Assembly: GCF_003865035.1 (NCBI RefSeq)
Contig: NZ_BHVZ01000014.1
Location: forward strand, 372,001-436,000
DNA from: Anaerotignum faecicola
GTDB taxonomy: Bacteria > Bacillota > Clostridia > Lachnospirales > Anaerotignaceae
Direction of reading: 5' to 3'
DNA length: 64,000 nucleotides
Shown here: positions 33,949-42,661 of the stretch, in pieces
How the letters are laid out: each line of letters starts with the position of its first letter
Numbering within the stretch: position 1 is the stretch's first letter
Position numbers and translations under genes: made by a program
The notes under the pieces: generated by a model
The model's database searches: none
What the model was told of the DNA's origin: nothing
The model's input: only the letters and a program-made list of their open reading frames with translations

Positions 33949-34956
33949 TTACCATGCGTATTTATTGATATCCTCAAGCGTAATACCGGGGTGCAGTGCA
34001 ATGTTGATGCTGTTGGCAATGATGTTTGCCAGACGATCCACAACGGCATCCACCTCCTTCGGTGTCACGAACAGATTGCCTGTATATGGCCCAAGGATTT
34101 CGGCAATCATCTGATATTTTTCCTCCTGCTCCAAATCGGCAAGCGTCTCGTAAAACGCCGTTCCCTTTTCTGTCTGCCGAATCATTTCCTCCAGAATACA
34201 GTCCATTGTGTCATTTACAAGCGTTGCGGCATCCACCACAGTCGGTACGCCAATCGCAATCACGGGAATCCCCAGATGTGCCTCATCCAGCAGCATCCGC
34301 CGATTGCCGACCCCTGCGCCCGGCGCAACGCCGGTATCGCTCATCTGAATGGCGGCGTTAATGCGGTTGGAACGGCGTGCGGCAAGGGCATCAATCGCAA
34401 TCAGCAGGGAGGGGTGCAGCTTATCCACAATCCCCTTTACGATTTCTCCTGTTTCTATCCCCGTAATCCCCATTACCCCCGGACTGACGGCGGCAACAGG
34501 GCGTACAGCCTTCTCGATTTCTGCAGGAAGTGTGCCGCTGAGGTGTCGCGTCACCAGAATTTTGGAAATTACCTTCGGGCCGAGTGCATCGGGTGTGATG
34601 TTCCAATTACCAAGCCCGATTACCAGAATACAATCCTCCCTTTTCGGCTTTGCCAGAGAGCGAATCTGCTCTGCCAGAAGCCCAATCAGCTTTTCGTGAC
34701 AATCTGCATCATTTTCCTTTAGCTTTTCCGATTCCAGTGTAATATAATGCCCCATCGGCTTGCCCATGCGCGCGCTTCCTTCAGGAGAGAGAATGTGCAC
34801 ATGGGTGAGGGAATAGTCTGCCTGCTCATCCGTTTCCACCGCTACGCCCTCAAGGGTATCCGTGGTGTCCTTCTGCGCCAGCTCCCGTGCCTCAATGGCA
34901 AGGTCTGTGCGGACAGAAAACGTCTGCGGCGCTTTTTTTTCGTCTTTTTCGTTCAT
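33949..34956 (-). CDS. gpr: Germination protease (GPR)
   Basis: Endopeptidase that degrades small acid-soluble spore proteins at germination; made as a zymogen in the forespore. About 335 residues. N-terminal propeptide region with FSVRTDLAIEARELA, then VIGLGNWNITPDALGPKV, ETGEIVKGIVDKLHPSLLIAIDALAARR with the aspartyl-type active-site region, and GVPTVVDAATLV. The ATG at 34956 (AAAGG upstream) fits family starts; a further ATG at 34995 lacks a ribosome site. Strong evidence that the organism is, or recently was, a spore former. Its usual neighbour spoIIP is absent here, but rpsT lies divergently upstream as in many clostridia. Confidence 0.95.
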   Translation of the reverse strand: MNEKDEKKAPQTFSVRTDLAIEARELAQKDTTDTLEGVAVETDEQADYSLTHVHILSPEGSARMGKPMGHYITLESEKLKENDADCHEKLIGLLAEQIRSLAKPKREDCILVIGLGNWNITPDALGPKVISKILVTRHLSGTLPAEIEKAVRPVAAVSPGVMGITGIETGEIVKGIVDKLHPSLLIAIDALAARRSNRINAAIQMSDTGVAPGAGVGNRRMLLDEAHLGIPVIAIGVPTVVDAATLVNDTMDCILEEMIRQTEKGTAFYETLADLEQEEKYQMIAEILGPYTGNLFVTPKEVDAVVDRLANIIANSINIALHPGITLEDINKYAW

Positions 34957-35025
34957 GCTTTCACTGCCTTTCTGTATTTTCCTAGGGTTTTTCATTATTT
35001 TTTTCGTAGTTTTGAAAAGTATTCA

Positions 35026-35054
35026 TTGACTTATTTCGCTCCATAAGGTAAAAT
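35026..35054 (+). promoter_or_regulatory. Promoter of rpsT
   Basis: TTGACT, 17-bp spacer, TAAAAT, giving a 5' untranslated region of about 155 nt. Confidence 0.7.
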
Positions 35055-35066
35055 ATATCCGTTAAG

Positions 35067-35143
35067 TTAACCATGGGGTACTCGAGAGAGTGGAAAAAAA
35101 GCCCCAAGCCGTGTCGGAGGGAGCATGCCCTCAAGGTGGTTAA
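35067..35143 (+). promoter_or_regulatory. Structured leader of rpsT
   Basis: TTAACCA (35067-35073) pairs with TGGTTAA (35137-35143); TGGGG (35074-35078) with CCCCA (35102-35106); an inner GAGGG/CCCTC dyad lies at 35117-35132. Such a long folded leader before a ribosomal protein gene suggests autoregulation, but no known leader family was recognised. Confidence 0.45.
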
Positions 35144-35219
35144 TAGTAAGAGGAAAGAGCGATATTCCCCAAAATATCGACAGAGAAAACCACATTAAAG
35201 TAATTAGGAGGAAATAACA

Positions 35220-35480
35220 TTGGCTAATATCAAATCTGCTAAGAAAAGAATCAAAGTGATTAACAAAAAAACACTGAGAAACAAAATGATTAAATCTCAG
35301 GTGAAAACAGCTATGAAGAAAGTAATCGTTGCTGTAAATGCAGGCGATAAGGAAACAGCAGCTGTTGCTCTGAAAAACGCAGTATCTGCAATCGACAGAG
35401 CATACATCAAAGGCATCTACCACAAAAATGCAGTAGCAAGAAAGAAATCTTCTCTGACAAGACTGGTAAACAGCCTGTAA
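35220..35480 (+). CDS. rpsT: 30S ribosomal protein S20
   Basis: 86-residue, very basic small-subunit protein that binds 16S rRNA. MANIKSAKKRIKVINKKTLRN and the C-terminal NAVARKKSSLTRLVN are typical. It starts with TTG; TAGGAGGAAATAAC upstream fixes the start. Non-ATG starts are common for S20 and limit expression. Divergent from gpr and closed by its own terminator. Confidence 0.97.
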   Translation: MANIKSAKKRIKVINKKTLRNKMIKSQVKTAMKKVIVAVNAGDKETAAVALKNAVSAIDRAYIKGIYHKNAVARKKSSLTRLVNSL

Positions 35481-35500
35481 TTTTTTCAACAGATCTGAAG

Positions 35501-35529
35501 GGATATTCCAAACGGAATATCCTTTTTTT
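35501..35529 (+). terminator. Intrinsic terminator of rpsT
   Basis: GGATATTCC-AAAC-GGAATATCC followed by seven T. Confidence 0.92.
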
Positions 35530-35679
35530 CTGTCCCAAAACAGCCTGACTTCGCAGGGGAGAAATTCTTGCTTTCCGCCAGAAAAGGGCATATAATGAAG
35601 AACAAGTGACATTTTGAGAAAAATTTTGAGAAAAAGAGAGAGAATTTGATTTTTCGGAGAGATGAAGGAGGAATTATTG

Positions 35680-37029
35680 ATGCTGAAGGAAAAGGCAGGA
35701 CAGTATTATTTTGTGCAGGATAAAAGCTGCGCAGAGGCCATTCTGCTTGCGGCAAATGAAGCATATCATCTTGGCATGACAGAAGAAGCAACGAAGCTGT
35801 TTGCAGGCTTCCGCACCGGCATGGGTATGGGCGGCACCTGTGGTGCGCTTTCCGGTGCCATCGGTGTCTTGAGCAGCAAATACGGCACGAGAGAGGATTT
35901 AAAGACAATCTGCGCGGATTTTGTTGCCGCATTTGAACAAAAGCTGGCGCTCGGCACAACGGAATGTGCCCCTCTTGCGGCGAAGTATAAAACAGAGGGC
36001 AAACGCTGTCGGGATGCGGTGGAGCTGACCGCAGAGGCACTGGAGGAATTTATTGATAAGCTGGAGGGCAAGGCTCCTGCGGAGGGCTGTACCCTGCGCC
36101 CCGAGGATATCAAGCGCGTAAAGGGCATGGGCTTTTTGCAGCATAAGGGCACGAATCTGTTCAACGCTCGCGTCATCACCAGAAACGGACGCATTACCAC
36201 GGAGGAAGCAAGTGTCATTGCGGAAGCGGCAAGGCTTTATGGTGATGGACACATGATGATGACCACCCGTCTGACGATTGAGGTTTCGGGGATTGCTTAT
36301 CACGATATTGATGCCTTCTGCGCGCATCTGGCAAAGGCAGGGCTTTCCGTCGGCGGTACAGGCAGCAAGGTGCGTCCTGTGGTTTCCTGCAAGGCAACCA
36401 CCTGTCAGTATGGTCTGTATGATGCCTATGCGCTGAGCGATGAAATCCATACACGCTTCTATCAGGGCTATCGTGGGGTATCCCTGCCGCATAAATTCAA
36501 GATCGCAACAGGCGGCTGTCCCAATAACTGCGTCAAGCCGACCTTGAACGATTTGGGTATCGTGGGCGCAAGAGTGCCGCAGTATCATATCGAGGATTGC
36601 CGTTCCTGCAAAAAATGCCAGTTGGAGGAGGCTTGTCCTATCCATGCGGCGAAGAAAAACGCAGATGGCAAGCTGGAAATTGATGCAGAGCTTTGCAACC
36701 ACTGCGGTCGCTGTATCGGCAAATGTCCCTTCCATTGCAATGATGAGGGCGTGGATGGCTATAAGGTCTATGTCGGCGGACGCTGGGGCAAAAAGATTGC
36801 CCATGGGCAGATGCTTCATAAAATCTTTATGGATCAGAATGAGGTTCTGGATACCGTGGAAAAGGCAATTCTGCTGTTCCGTTCCGCAGGGGAAAGCGGC
36901 GAACGCTTTGCGGATACCATCAATCGTATTGGCTTTGCGAACGCGGAAAAAATCCTTCTGAGCGATGAATTGCTGCAGAAAAAGGCAGAGATTCTGGGAT
37001 TGGATGTTGTCGGCGGCGCAACCTGCTAA
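35680..37029 (+). CDS. CGCxxG / siroheme reductase / ferredoxin fusion
   Basis: Predicted electron-transfer reductase of about 449 residues with three parts. Residues 1 to about 125: C_GCxxG_C_C-type domain (SCAEAILLA, GMGMGGTCGALSGAIGV, late Cys). About 145-300: nitrite/sulfite reductase half-domains (GFLQHKGTNLFNARVI, GHMMMTTRLTIEVSG) with cysteines in SCKATTCQYG and GGCPNNCVKP suited to the siroheme/4Fe-4S centre. About 305-370: two 4Fe-4S ferredoxin motifs (CRSCKKCQLEEACP, CNHCGRCIGKCP). The ATG at 35680 has AAGGAGG eight bases before it; an upstream ATG at 35662 does not. Substrate may be sulfite or nitrite, but single-copy half domains make this uncertain. Monocistronic. Confidence 0.82.
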   Translation: MLKEKAGQYYFVQDKSCAEAILLAANEAYHLGMTEEATKLFAGFRTGMGMGGTCGALSGAIGVLSSKYGTREDLKTICADFVAAFEQKLALGTTECAPLAAKYKTEGKRCRDAVELTAEALEEFIDKLEGKAPAEGCTLRPEDIKRVKGMGFLQHKGTNLFNARVITRNGRITTEEASVIAEAARLYGDGHMMMTTRLTIEVSGIAYHDIDAFCAHLAKAGLSVGGTGSKVRPVVSCKATTCQYGLYDAYALSDEIHTRFYQGYRGVSLPHKFKIATGGCPNNCVKPTLNDLGIVGARVPQYHIEDCRSCKKCQLEEACPIHAAKKNADGKLEIDAELCNHCGRCIGKCPFHCNDEGVDGYKVYVGGRWGKKIAHGQMLHKIFMDQNEVLDTVEKAILLFRSAGESGERFADTINRIGFANAEKILLSDELLQKKAEILGLDVVGGATC

Positions 37030-37065
37030 AAAAGAGTATTCAGAAAGAAATTACTTGGAAATAAG

Positions 37066-37098
37066 ACTGCTTTGAGGGAGACTTCGGAGCAGTTTTTT
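37066..37098 (+). terminator. Intrinsic terminator
   Basis: ACTGCT / AGCAGT arms and a T run after the reductase fusion gene. Confidence 0.7.
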
Positions 37099-37196
37099 AT
37101 TTTATACAAAGCAGATAGGAATTTTATCGTCATTTACTTCTTTTTATGGTAAAATAGGAAAAAAAGAAAGGTTCGATCCGAAGGGAGGATTCCTGC

Positions 37197-38513
37197 GTGA
37201 ATTTTGTAGATAGCATCATCAAAAAAAGAGACGGCGGCAAGCTGACAAAAGAAGAAATTGCCTTTTTTGTGAAGGGCGTGACGGATGGCACTCTGCCCGA
37301 TTATCAGATTTCCGCCTTGCTGATGGCAATTTTTCTGAAGGGCATGGATACGGAAGAAACGGCACAGCTGACCATGGAAATGGCGCATTCGGGCGGTATG
37401 TTTGACCTCTCCGCTCTGGCAGGCTGTAAGGTGGATAAGCACAGCACAGGCGGTGTTGCGGATACCACAACGCTGATTCTTGCGCCCTTGGTTGCATCTG
37501 TGGGTGTGCCTGTGGTAAAAATGAGCGGTCGGGGGCTTGGCTTTTCCGGCGGCACGATTGATAAGCTGGAATCCATCCCCGGCTTTCGGGTGGATGTGAC
37601 AGAGGAGGAAGCACTGCGCTTTGCGAAGGAAAGCGGCATCGTGCTGATGAGCCAGACGGATAATCTTACGCCTGCGGATAAAAAGCTTTACGCTCTCCGC
37701 GATGTCACAGGAACGGTGGATAGCATCCCTCTGATTGCGGCAAGCATTATGTCGAAAAAAATTGCCGCAGGCGCGGATGCAATCGTACTGGATGTGAAAT
37801 GCGGCAGTGGTGCCTTTATGAAAAATGCGGCGGATGCAGAAAGGCTTGCAGGCATTATGGCAGATATGGGCAGGCATGTCGGCAGAAGGGTAACGGCGGT
37901 TATCAGCAGTATGGCACAGCCCTTGGGCATGTATATCGGCAACAGCCTTGAGGTAATGGAAGCCATCGAGGTGCTGAAGGGCAATGTCGGCGGCGATTTG
38001 CTTGAGGTTTCTCTGACGCTTGGCGCGAATATGCTCCTTCTGGCGGAGCGCGTGCAGAGTGAGGAGGAGGGCAAGGCACTTCTGCTCGAGAATATCAGAA
38101 ATGGCAAGGGGCTTGCAAAATTTAAGGAGCTGCTGATACAGCAGGGCGGCGATGTCCGCGTCATTGCGGATTATAGCCTGCTCCCTCTGGCAGAGGAAAA
38201 ATGGGAAGTAAAAGCAACGAAATCGGGGTATCTTACCCGTATGGATACAGCCATGATTGGCAGAGCCTCGCAGGAAACTGGCGCAGGGCGGATGTTCAAG
38301 GGACAGACGCTGGATTTTGGCGCAGGTATTGTCATGAAAAAACGCACAGGTGATGTAATTGCAACAGGTGAAACCTTGGCGGTGGTATATAGTAAGCGCA
38401 GAGAAAAATGTCAGAGTGCGGCGGATTTCCTGCAAAAGGCCATCACAATCGAGGCTGCACCGCTGACAGAGCAGACACCTTTGATTTTGAAAACCATCAG
38501 ACAGGAGGGTTAA
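37197..38513 (+). CDS. deoA: Pyrimidine-nucleoside (thymidine) phosphorylase
   Basis: Phosphorolysis of thymidine/uridine to the free base and (deoxy)ribose-1-phosphate. 438 residues. The family signature is intact: [21 protein letters not shown] (about 113-133), with [16 protein letters not shown] for phosphate binding and [22 protein letters not shown]. Start GTG with GAAGGGAGG upstream. Two bases separate its stop from the deoB start, so the pair feeds deoxyribose-1-phosphate directly into DeoB. In Gram-positives this enzyme is often the broad-specificity Pdp. Confidence 0.95.
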   Translation: MNFVDSIIKKRDGGKLTKEEIAFFVKGVTDGTLPDYQISALLMAIFLKGMDTEETAQLTMEMAHSGGMFDLSALAGCKVDKHSTGGVADTTTLILAPLVASVGVPVVKMSGRGLGFSGGTIDKLESIPGFRVDVTEEEALRFAKESGIVLMSQTDNLTPADKKLYALRDVTGTVDSIPLIAASIMSKKIAAGADAIVLDVKCGSGAFMKNAADAERLAGIMADMGRHVGRRVTAVISSMAQPLGMYIGNSLEVMEAIEVLKGNVGGDLLEVSLTLGANMLLLAERVQSEEEGKALLLENIRNGKGLAKFKELLIQQGGDVRVIADYSLLPLAEEKWEVKATKSGYLTRMDTAMIGRASQETGAGRMFKGQTLDFGAGIVMKKRTGDVIATGETLAVVYSKRREKCQSAADFLQKAITIEAAPLTEQTPLILKTIRQEG

Positions 38514-38515
38514 GC

Positions 38516-39697
38516 ATGAAAAGAGCGATTATTATTGTACTGGACAGCGTTGGCATTGGCGAACTGCCCGATGCGGCGGATTTTGGGGATGTTGGCAGTA
38601 ACACCCTGGTCAATATCAAGAAGGTGCGTCCGCAGACGAGCCTGCCAAACCTCTGCGCCTTAGGTCTTGGGGATATCCAAGGCAAGGATATCTCGCTTCT
38701 TGGCGAGGTTGCCGCACCGAAGGGCTGCTACGGCAAAATGGCAGAACGCTCCATCGGCAAGGATACCACAACAGGGCATTGGGAAATGGCAGGCATTATC
38801 ACCAAAAGACCCTTCCCGACCTTTACAGAAACAGGCTTCCCCAAGGAGGTCATGGATGCCTTTGAAGCGGCAATCGGCACAAAAACACTCGGCAACTATG
38901 CCGAATCCGGTACGGTCATCATTCAGGATTTAGGCGTGGAGCACATGAAAACAGGCTACCCCATCGTCTATACCTCTGCGGACAGCGTGTTCCAGATTGC
39001 GGCACATGAGGATGTCATTCCTGTCCAAAAGCTGTATGAAATGTGCGAAAAGGCAAGAAAAATCCTAACAGGGAAGTATGGCGTTGGGCGTGTCATTGCG
39101 CGTCCCTTCATCGGCAATGCAAAGGATGGCTTCACCCGCACCAAAAACAGAAGGGATTTTTCTCTGGAGCCGACAGGCCCGACCATTCTCGACCTCACAA
39201 AGGCGAAGGGCATGGAGGTTGTGGCTGTCGGAAAAATCGAGGATATCTTCGAGCATCGCGGCATGACCCGTACCGACCATACCACCAATAACCACGACGG
39301 CATTGAAAAGACCATTCAGTTCTTGAAAGACGATTTTGAAGGACTGCTGTTCACCAATCTGGTGGATACCGATATGATTTACGGGCACAGAAACGACGTA
39401 GAAGGCTACGCGGGCGCACTGGAATATTTCGACAGCAGGCTGCCCGAAATTCTGGCACAGCTGAAGGAGGAGGATGTGCTTTTTATCACGGCAGACCATG
39501 GCTGCGATCCGACCACACCCAGCACCGATCATTCCAGAGAATACGTCCCCATTCTGGCTTACGGCAAGCCCATCAGGGCAGGCGTTGACCTTGGTGTCAG
39601 AAAGACCTTCGCAGATCTGGGGCAGACCATTTCCGATTATCTGGGTCTGGATGCTCATTTTGAGGCAGAAAGCTTCTGGAAGGAAATCGCGAAATAA
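38516..39697 (+). CDS. deoB: Phosphopentomutase
   Basis: Converts (deoxy)ribose-1-phosphate to the 5-phosphate. 393 residues, alkaline-phosphatase-superfamily metalloenzyme with two Mn: metal-binding [13 protein letters not shown] (N terminus), [12 protein letters not shown] with the phosphorylated Thr (about T86), and the C-terminal [25 protein letters not shown] at 38516 with GGAGGGTTAAGC before it; the frame extends into deoA but without family sequence. Confidence 0.96.
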   Translation: MKRAIIIVLDSVGIGELPDAADFGDVGSNTLVNIKKVRPQTSLPNLCALGLGDIQGKDISLLGEVAAPKGCYGKMAERSIGKDTTTGHWEMAGIITKRPFPTFTETGFPKEVMDAFEAAIGTKTLGNYAESGTVIIQDLGVEHMKTGYPIVYTSADSVFQIAAHEDVIPVQKLYEMCEKARKILTGKYGVGRVIARPFIGNAKDGFTRTKNRRDFSLEPTGPTILDLTKAKGMEVVAVGKIEDIFEHRGMTRTDHTTNNHDGIEKTIQFLKDDFEGLLFTNLVDTDMIYGHRNDVEGYAGALEYFDSRLPEILAQLKEEDVLFITADHGCDPTTPSTDHSREYVPILAYGKPIRAGVDLGVRKTFADLGQTISDYLGLDAHFEAESFWKEIAK

Positions 39698-39772
39698 AAC
39701 GGGAACGCCTGCTCTTTTATGGGGCAGTCTTTCCTGCTTCATATACTGCTTCATATACAAAGGAGAAGTTCT

Positions 39773-40330
39773 ATGAAAAATATAGAGGAAATCACAATCA
39801 GACCCGTAACCGAGGCAGATGCAGAGAAACTGCTTTCCATTTATGCCCCCTATGTAACCGATACCTTCGTCACCTATGAATATACCGTTCCGACCGTAGA
39901 GGAATTTCGGGAACGCATCCGCAATACCCTGCAGGCATATCCCTATTTTGCGGCAGTGGAAAACGGCAGAATCATCGGCTATGCCTATGCCTCTGCATTT
40001 CATCCCAGAAGGGCGTATCTCTGGTCTGCGGAAGCAACAGTTTATCTGGAACGCGGGGTGCGTGGGCGCGGTGTCGGCAGGCTGCTGTATGAAAGGCTGG
40101 AGGAAACGCTGAAGCAGCAGAATGTGCAGAATGTCAATGCCTGCATTGCTTATCCGAATCCGCAGAGCATTGCCTTCCATGAAAAAATGGGCTATCGTGC
40201 GGTCGGGAAATTCACTGACTGCGCCTATAAGCTGGAGCAGTGGCTCGGCATGATCTGGATGGAAAAAATGCTGGGCGCGCACGAAAATCCCCCGAAGGAA
40301 TTTATTCCCTACCCCGAAATTCTGAAATAA
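39773..40330 (+). CDS. GNAT N-acetyltransferase (phosphinothricin-type)
   Basis: Acetyl-CoA-dependent N-acetyltransferase of 185 residues. IRPVTEADAEKLLSIYAPYV at the N terminus and the coenzyme-A loop VRGRGVGRLLYERLEE (about 97-112) are typical of the Pat/Bar-like subgroup, as are NPQSIAFHEKMGYRAVG and the closing W-x-x-M-x-W-like segment. True substrate unknown; many such genes act on methionine-sulfoximine-type or other amino compounds. ATG at 39773 follows AAGGAGAAG; the extra 18 upstream codons lack a ribosome site. Confidence 0.9.
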   Translation: MKNIEEITIRPVTEADAEKLLSIYAPYVTDTFVTYEYTVPTVEEFRERIRNTLQAYPYFAAVENGRIIGYAYASAFHPRRAYLWSAEATVYLERGVRGRGVGRLLYERLEETLKQQNVQNVNACIAYPNPQSIAFHEKMGYRAVGKFTDCAYKLEQWLGMIWMEKMLGAHENPPKEFIPYPEILK

Positions 40331-40392
40331 AACGGGAACAAAGCTGAGAAATTTTCGTCAGAGGGGATAGACCTGTGAAATTGTGGGATTTG

Positions 40393-40421
40393 TTGCAAGA
40401 AAGCGGGTTTTGTAGTATACT
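40393..40421 (+). promoter_or_regulatory. Promoter of the 40466-42568 gene group
   Basis: TTGCAA, 17-bp spacer, TATACT. Confidence 0.65.
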
Positions 40422-40465
40422 GAACAGATAACTGTGGGTATCATTGTGAATGAAGGAGAACATTT

Positions 40466-40870
40466 ATGGAAGAAACAACAATCGTGATCATGTTGAAGGA
40501 TGAAGAAACCGGCTTTCTGGATCAGGAGCTTGGCTCCTATTCCGTTCCCGAAAGGGCAGAGCTGATCTGGAGCATTTATGTCAAGAGTAACGAGGTTGTG
40601 CTTCGCTTAAGCTGCGACAGAGAGCTTGAGGATTGGGAATACGAAGCGGTTTTTGATTATTACGATACGGAACCTGTAGGTGCTCTGGTGGATACCATCA
40701 TAGAGGAGGAGGGCCATTGCGACCCTGTCTGGATTGTCGGGTTCCCCTTTATTGATGATCAGGATGCCATGGAAGAAAAGCTTGCAAAAATCCTGCAGGC
40801 ACACGAAAAAGAGCTCTGTTCTGTTTTTGATGCAATCAAGGATAAAGAGGATGATTACCGTGAGGAATAA
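40466..40870 (+). CDS. Conserved hypothetical protein (DUF6762-like)
   Basis: 134-residue acidic protein, no membrane segment. The pattern ELEDWEYEAVFDYYD and the C-terminal AHEKELCSVFDAIKDKEDDYREE recall an uncharacterised clostridial family (DUF6762, from memory). No function is known. It overlaps the next gene, a lipoprotein, by 11 nt and is probably translated together with it. Confidence 0.75.
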   Translation: MEETTIVIMLKDEETGFLDQELGSYSVPERAELIWSIYVKSNEVVLRLSCDRELEDWEYEAVFDYYDTEPVGALVDTIIEEEGHCDPVWIVGFPFIDDQDAMEEKLAKILQAHEKELCSVFDAIKDKEDDYREE

Positions 40871-42074
40871 AGGTATCTTTTGCCTGCTTCTGGCTTTTTG
40901 CGTGTTCTTGATGAGCAGCTGCAACCTGAGCAGTCCCCTTCCCCCCGATGCAGATGCTGCGGATGGAAAGGGCGGCACAACGGAGATTATCGTGCCGGGT
41001 GGAAAAACGGATAAAGCCGATGAAAAGCAGGCGGCTGAAAAGGCCAAGAATGATGAAAAAAAGAACGAAAAGTCGGACAGCAAGAAAGGCACGCAGAATA
41101 AGCCCTTTTGGCAGGCATCCAAGGTGTATGACACTCTGACGGCGGTTGCCGCGGCGGCACAGCAGGATTATAAGGTCAACGGCGCGAAACGCGGCTGGAT
41201 GAGCAAAAACGGCAAGCTTTACGGCTATTATGATGGCTGCTACATAACCCCGGACATGCTGGTGAAGGAGGGCTATCTGGAAAGCGGTCTGGATACGTCC
41301 GGATTTGAGCTCTTGCTGATTGATGGGGAGGATTTGGCGGCGTATAATGGCGCAAGCGTTTCCTCGGGCAATATGAATTTCGGCGTATTTGCGGCAGTGA
41401 AGCAGAATGGGAAATATCTGCTGGCCTCTCCGAGCGGCAAGGCGGGGCAGATTGTCCAGTCTGATTATCAGTCGCTTCTGGCAAAATATAACCAGAGCCA
41501 TGGCAATATCGGGCGGCTGTCCTCCGCAACGGCGGAATATGGGCGGATTCTGAATTATATCTGCCTGTATGAAGGGCGCTTCGCGGATTATTATGTGCGT
41601 GAAATCCGAAAGGATAATAAATATGCCGTTGTGGTATTTTCCACCACAGGCAATACGGCAAATATCAAGGAATATGTTTTGAAGAATGATAATGGCTTTT
41701 GGGAGGTTGTCTATCCCAATGTGCAGATGGATGCTTATCCCATTACTGCCATCAATCGGCTGATTCCCGATTTTAATGTGGAAGTTCTGCCGAAATATAA
41801 CCTTGCGGCATGGCGCGGTCTGGTGAAGGCGGAGCAGGGCGGCGCAGTGGCGGCAATGTTCGGGAAGTATTATATTACCAGCAAAACGCAGATTCAGTAT
41901 CAGTGTGCAACGGCGAACTGTGCGTATTTCCGCCTGACAGACGGCTCTCGCTATGTTGCCTATTCCAACGGAGATTACTGGACGGCGGCACCCGTTTCCT
42001 CTGATATTGCGGCAAGGAATTATTTCATGGAACGCACCGGCGGCGATTACAGCTTTATTATTCTGGATGATTAA
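40860..42074 (+). CDS. Putative lipoprotein
   Basis: 404-residue exported lipoprotein. The GTG at 40860 gives a proper signal peptide (RNKGIFCLLLAFCVFL) with lipobox MSSC; a longer open frame upstream lies inside the preceding gene and has no signal sequence. A Lys/Glu/Asp-rich linker of about 55 residues follows, then a globular part with no family I recognise; its C terminus is rich in Tyr and aromatic residues. Overlap with the DUF6762-like gene indicates coupled translation. Confidence 0.78.
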   Translation: MRNKGIFCLLLAFCVFLMSSCNLSSPLPPDADAADGKGGTTEIIVPGGKTDKADEKQAAEKAKNDEKKNEKSDSKKGTQNKPFWQASKVYDTLTAVAAAAQQDYKVNGAKRGWMSKNGKLYGYYDGCYITPDMLVKEGYLESGLDTSGFELLLIDGEDLAAYNGASVSSGNMNFGVFAAVKQNGKYLLASPSGKAGQIVQSDYQSLLAKYNQSHGNIGRLSSATAEYGRILNYICLYEGRFADYYVREIRKDNKYAVVVFSTTGNTANIKEYVLKNDNGFWEVVYPNVQMDAYPITAINRLIPDFNVEVLPKYNLAAWRGLVKAEQGGAVAAMFGKYYITSKTQIQYQCATANCAYFRLTDGSRYVAYSNGDYWTAAPVSSDIAARNYFMERTGGDYSFIILDD

Positions 42075-42088
42075 AAGAGGGTGGTTTT

Positions 42089-42568
42089 ATGACAAAGACC
42101 AATGTGATGCGTCTTCTGGAGGCGGCAGGGATTGCCTACCGCACTGCGGAGTATGAATATGATGAAGCGAACCTTTCGGGACTGCATGCGGCGGAGCAGG
42201 TTGGCATGGATGCGGAGCAGGTGTTTAAAACACTGGTAACCAGAGGGGATAAAACAGGGATTCTGGTATTCTGTATCCCTGTGGATATGGAACTGGATTT
42301 GAAAAAGGCGGCATCTGTTTCCAAAAATAAGAAGGTGGAAATGACGCACATGAAGGAGCTGCTGGGGCTGACGGGCTATATCCGCGGCGGCTGCTCCCCA
42401 ATCGGGATGAAGAAAAAATACCCCACCTTTATTGATGAAACCTGTATCCTCTTTGATGAAATCGCGGTCAGCGCAGGGGTGCGCGGCGAACAGGTGATTC
42501 TGAATCCGCAGGATCTGGTGCAGTATATCGAAGCGACAGAGGCAGACATCACAAAGCCGATGGAATAA
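42089..42568 (+). CDS. ybaK: Cys-tRNA(Pro)/Cys-tRNA(Cys) deacylase
   Basis: Trans-editing enzyme of the YbaK/EbsC family that clears Cys mischarged onto tRNA-Pro. 159 residues: LLEAAGIAYRTAEYEYDE, AEQVFKTLVTRGDKTG, and the GYIRGGCSPIGMKKKYPTFIDE block are diagnostic, with the conserved Lys in the VFKTL segment. Lies 15 bp downstream of the lipoprotein gene and likely in the same transcript. Confidence 0.92.
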   Translation: MTKTNVMRLLEAAGIAYRTAEYEYDEANLSGLHAAEQVGMDAEQVFKTLVTRGDKTGILVFCIPVDMELDLKKAASVSKNKKVEMTHMKELLGLTGYIRGGCSPIGMKKKYPTFIDETCILFDEIAVSAGVRGEQVILNPQDLVQYIEATEADITKPME

Positions 42569-42608
42569 AACAAAAAAAGAAAAATAAAAAAATAAGAAGA
42601 AATAAGAA

Positions 42609-42646
42609 AACAGCGACTTCTGAGAAACCGGAAATCGCTGTTTTTT
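42609..42646. terminator. Intrinsic terminator of ybaK
   Basis: AACAGCGA / TCGCTGTT arms with TTTT after; lies between the convergent ybaK and protease genes. Confidence 0.8.
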
Positions 42647-42661
42647 GCTATTGCTTTTCTG

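Noticed and set aside
33716..34114. 132-residue plus-strand frame entering gpr
   Set aside because: Runs through a strong terminator into the antisense of gpr; no ribosome site.
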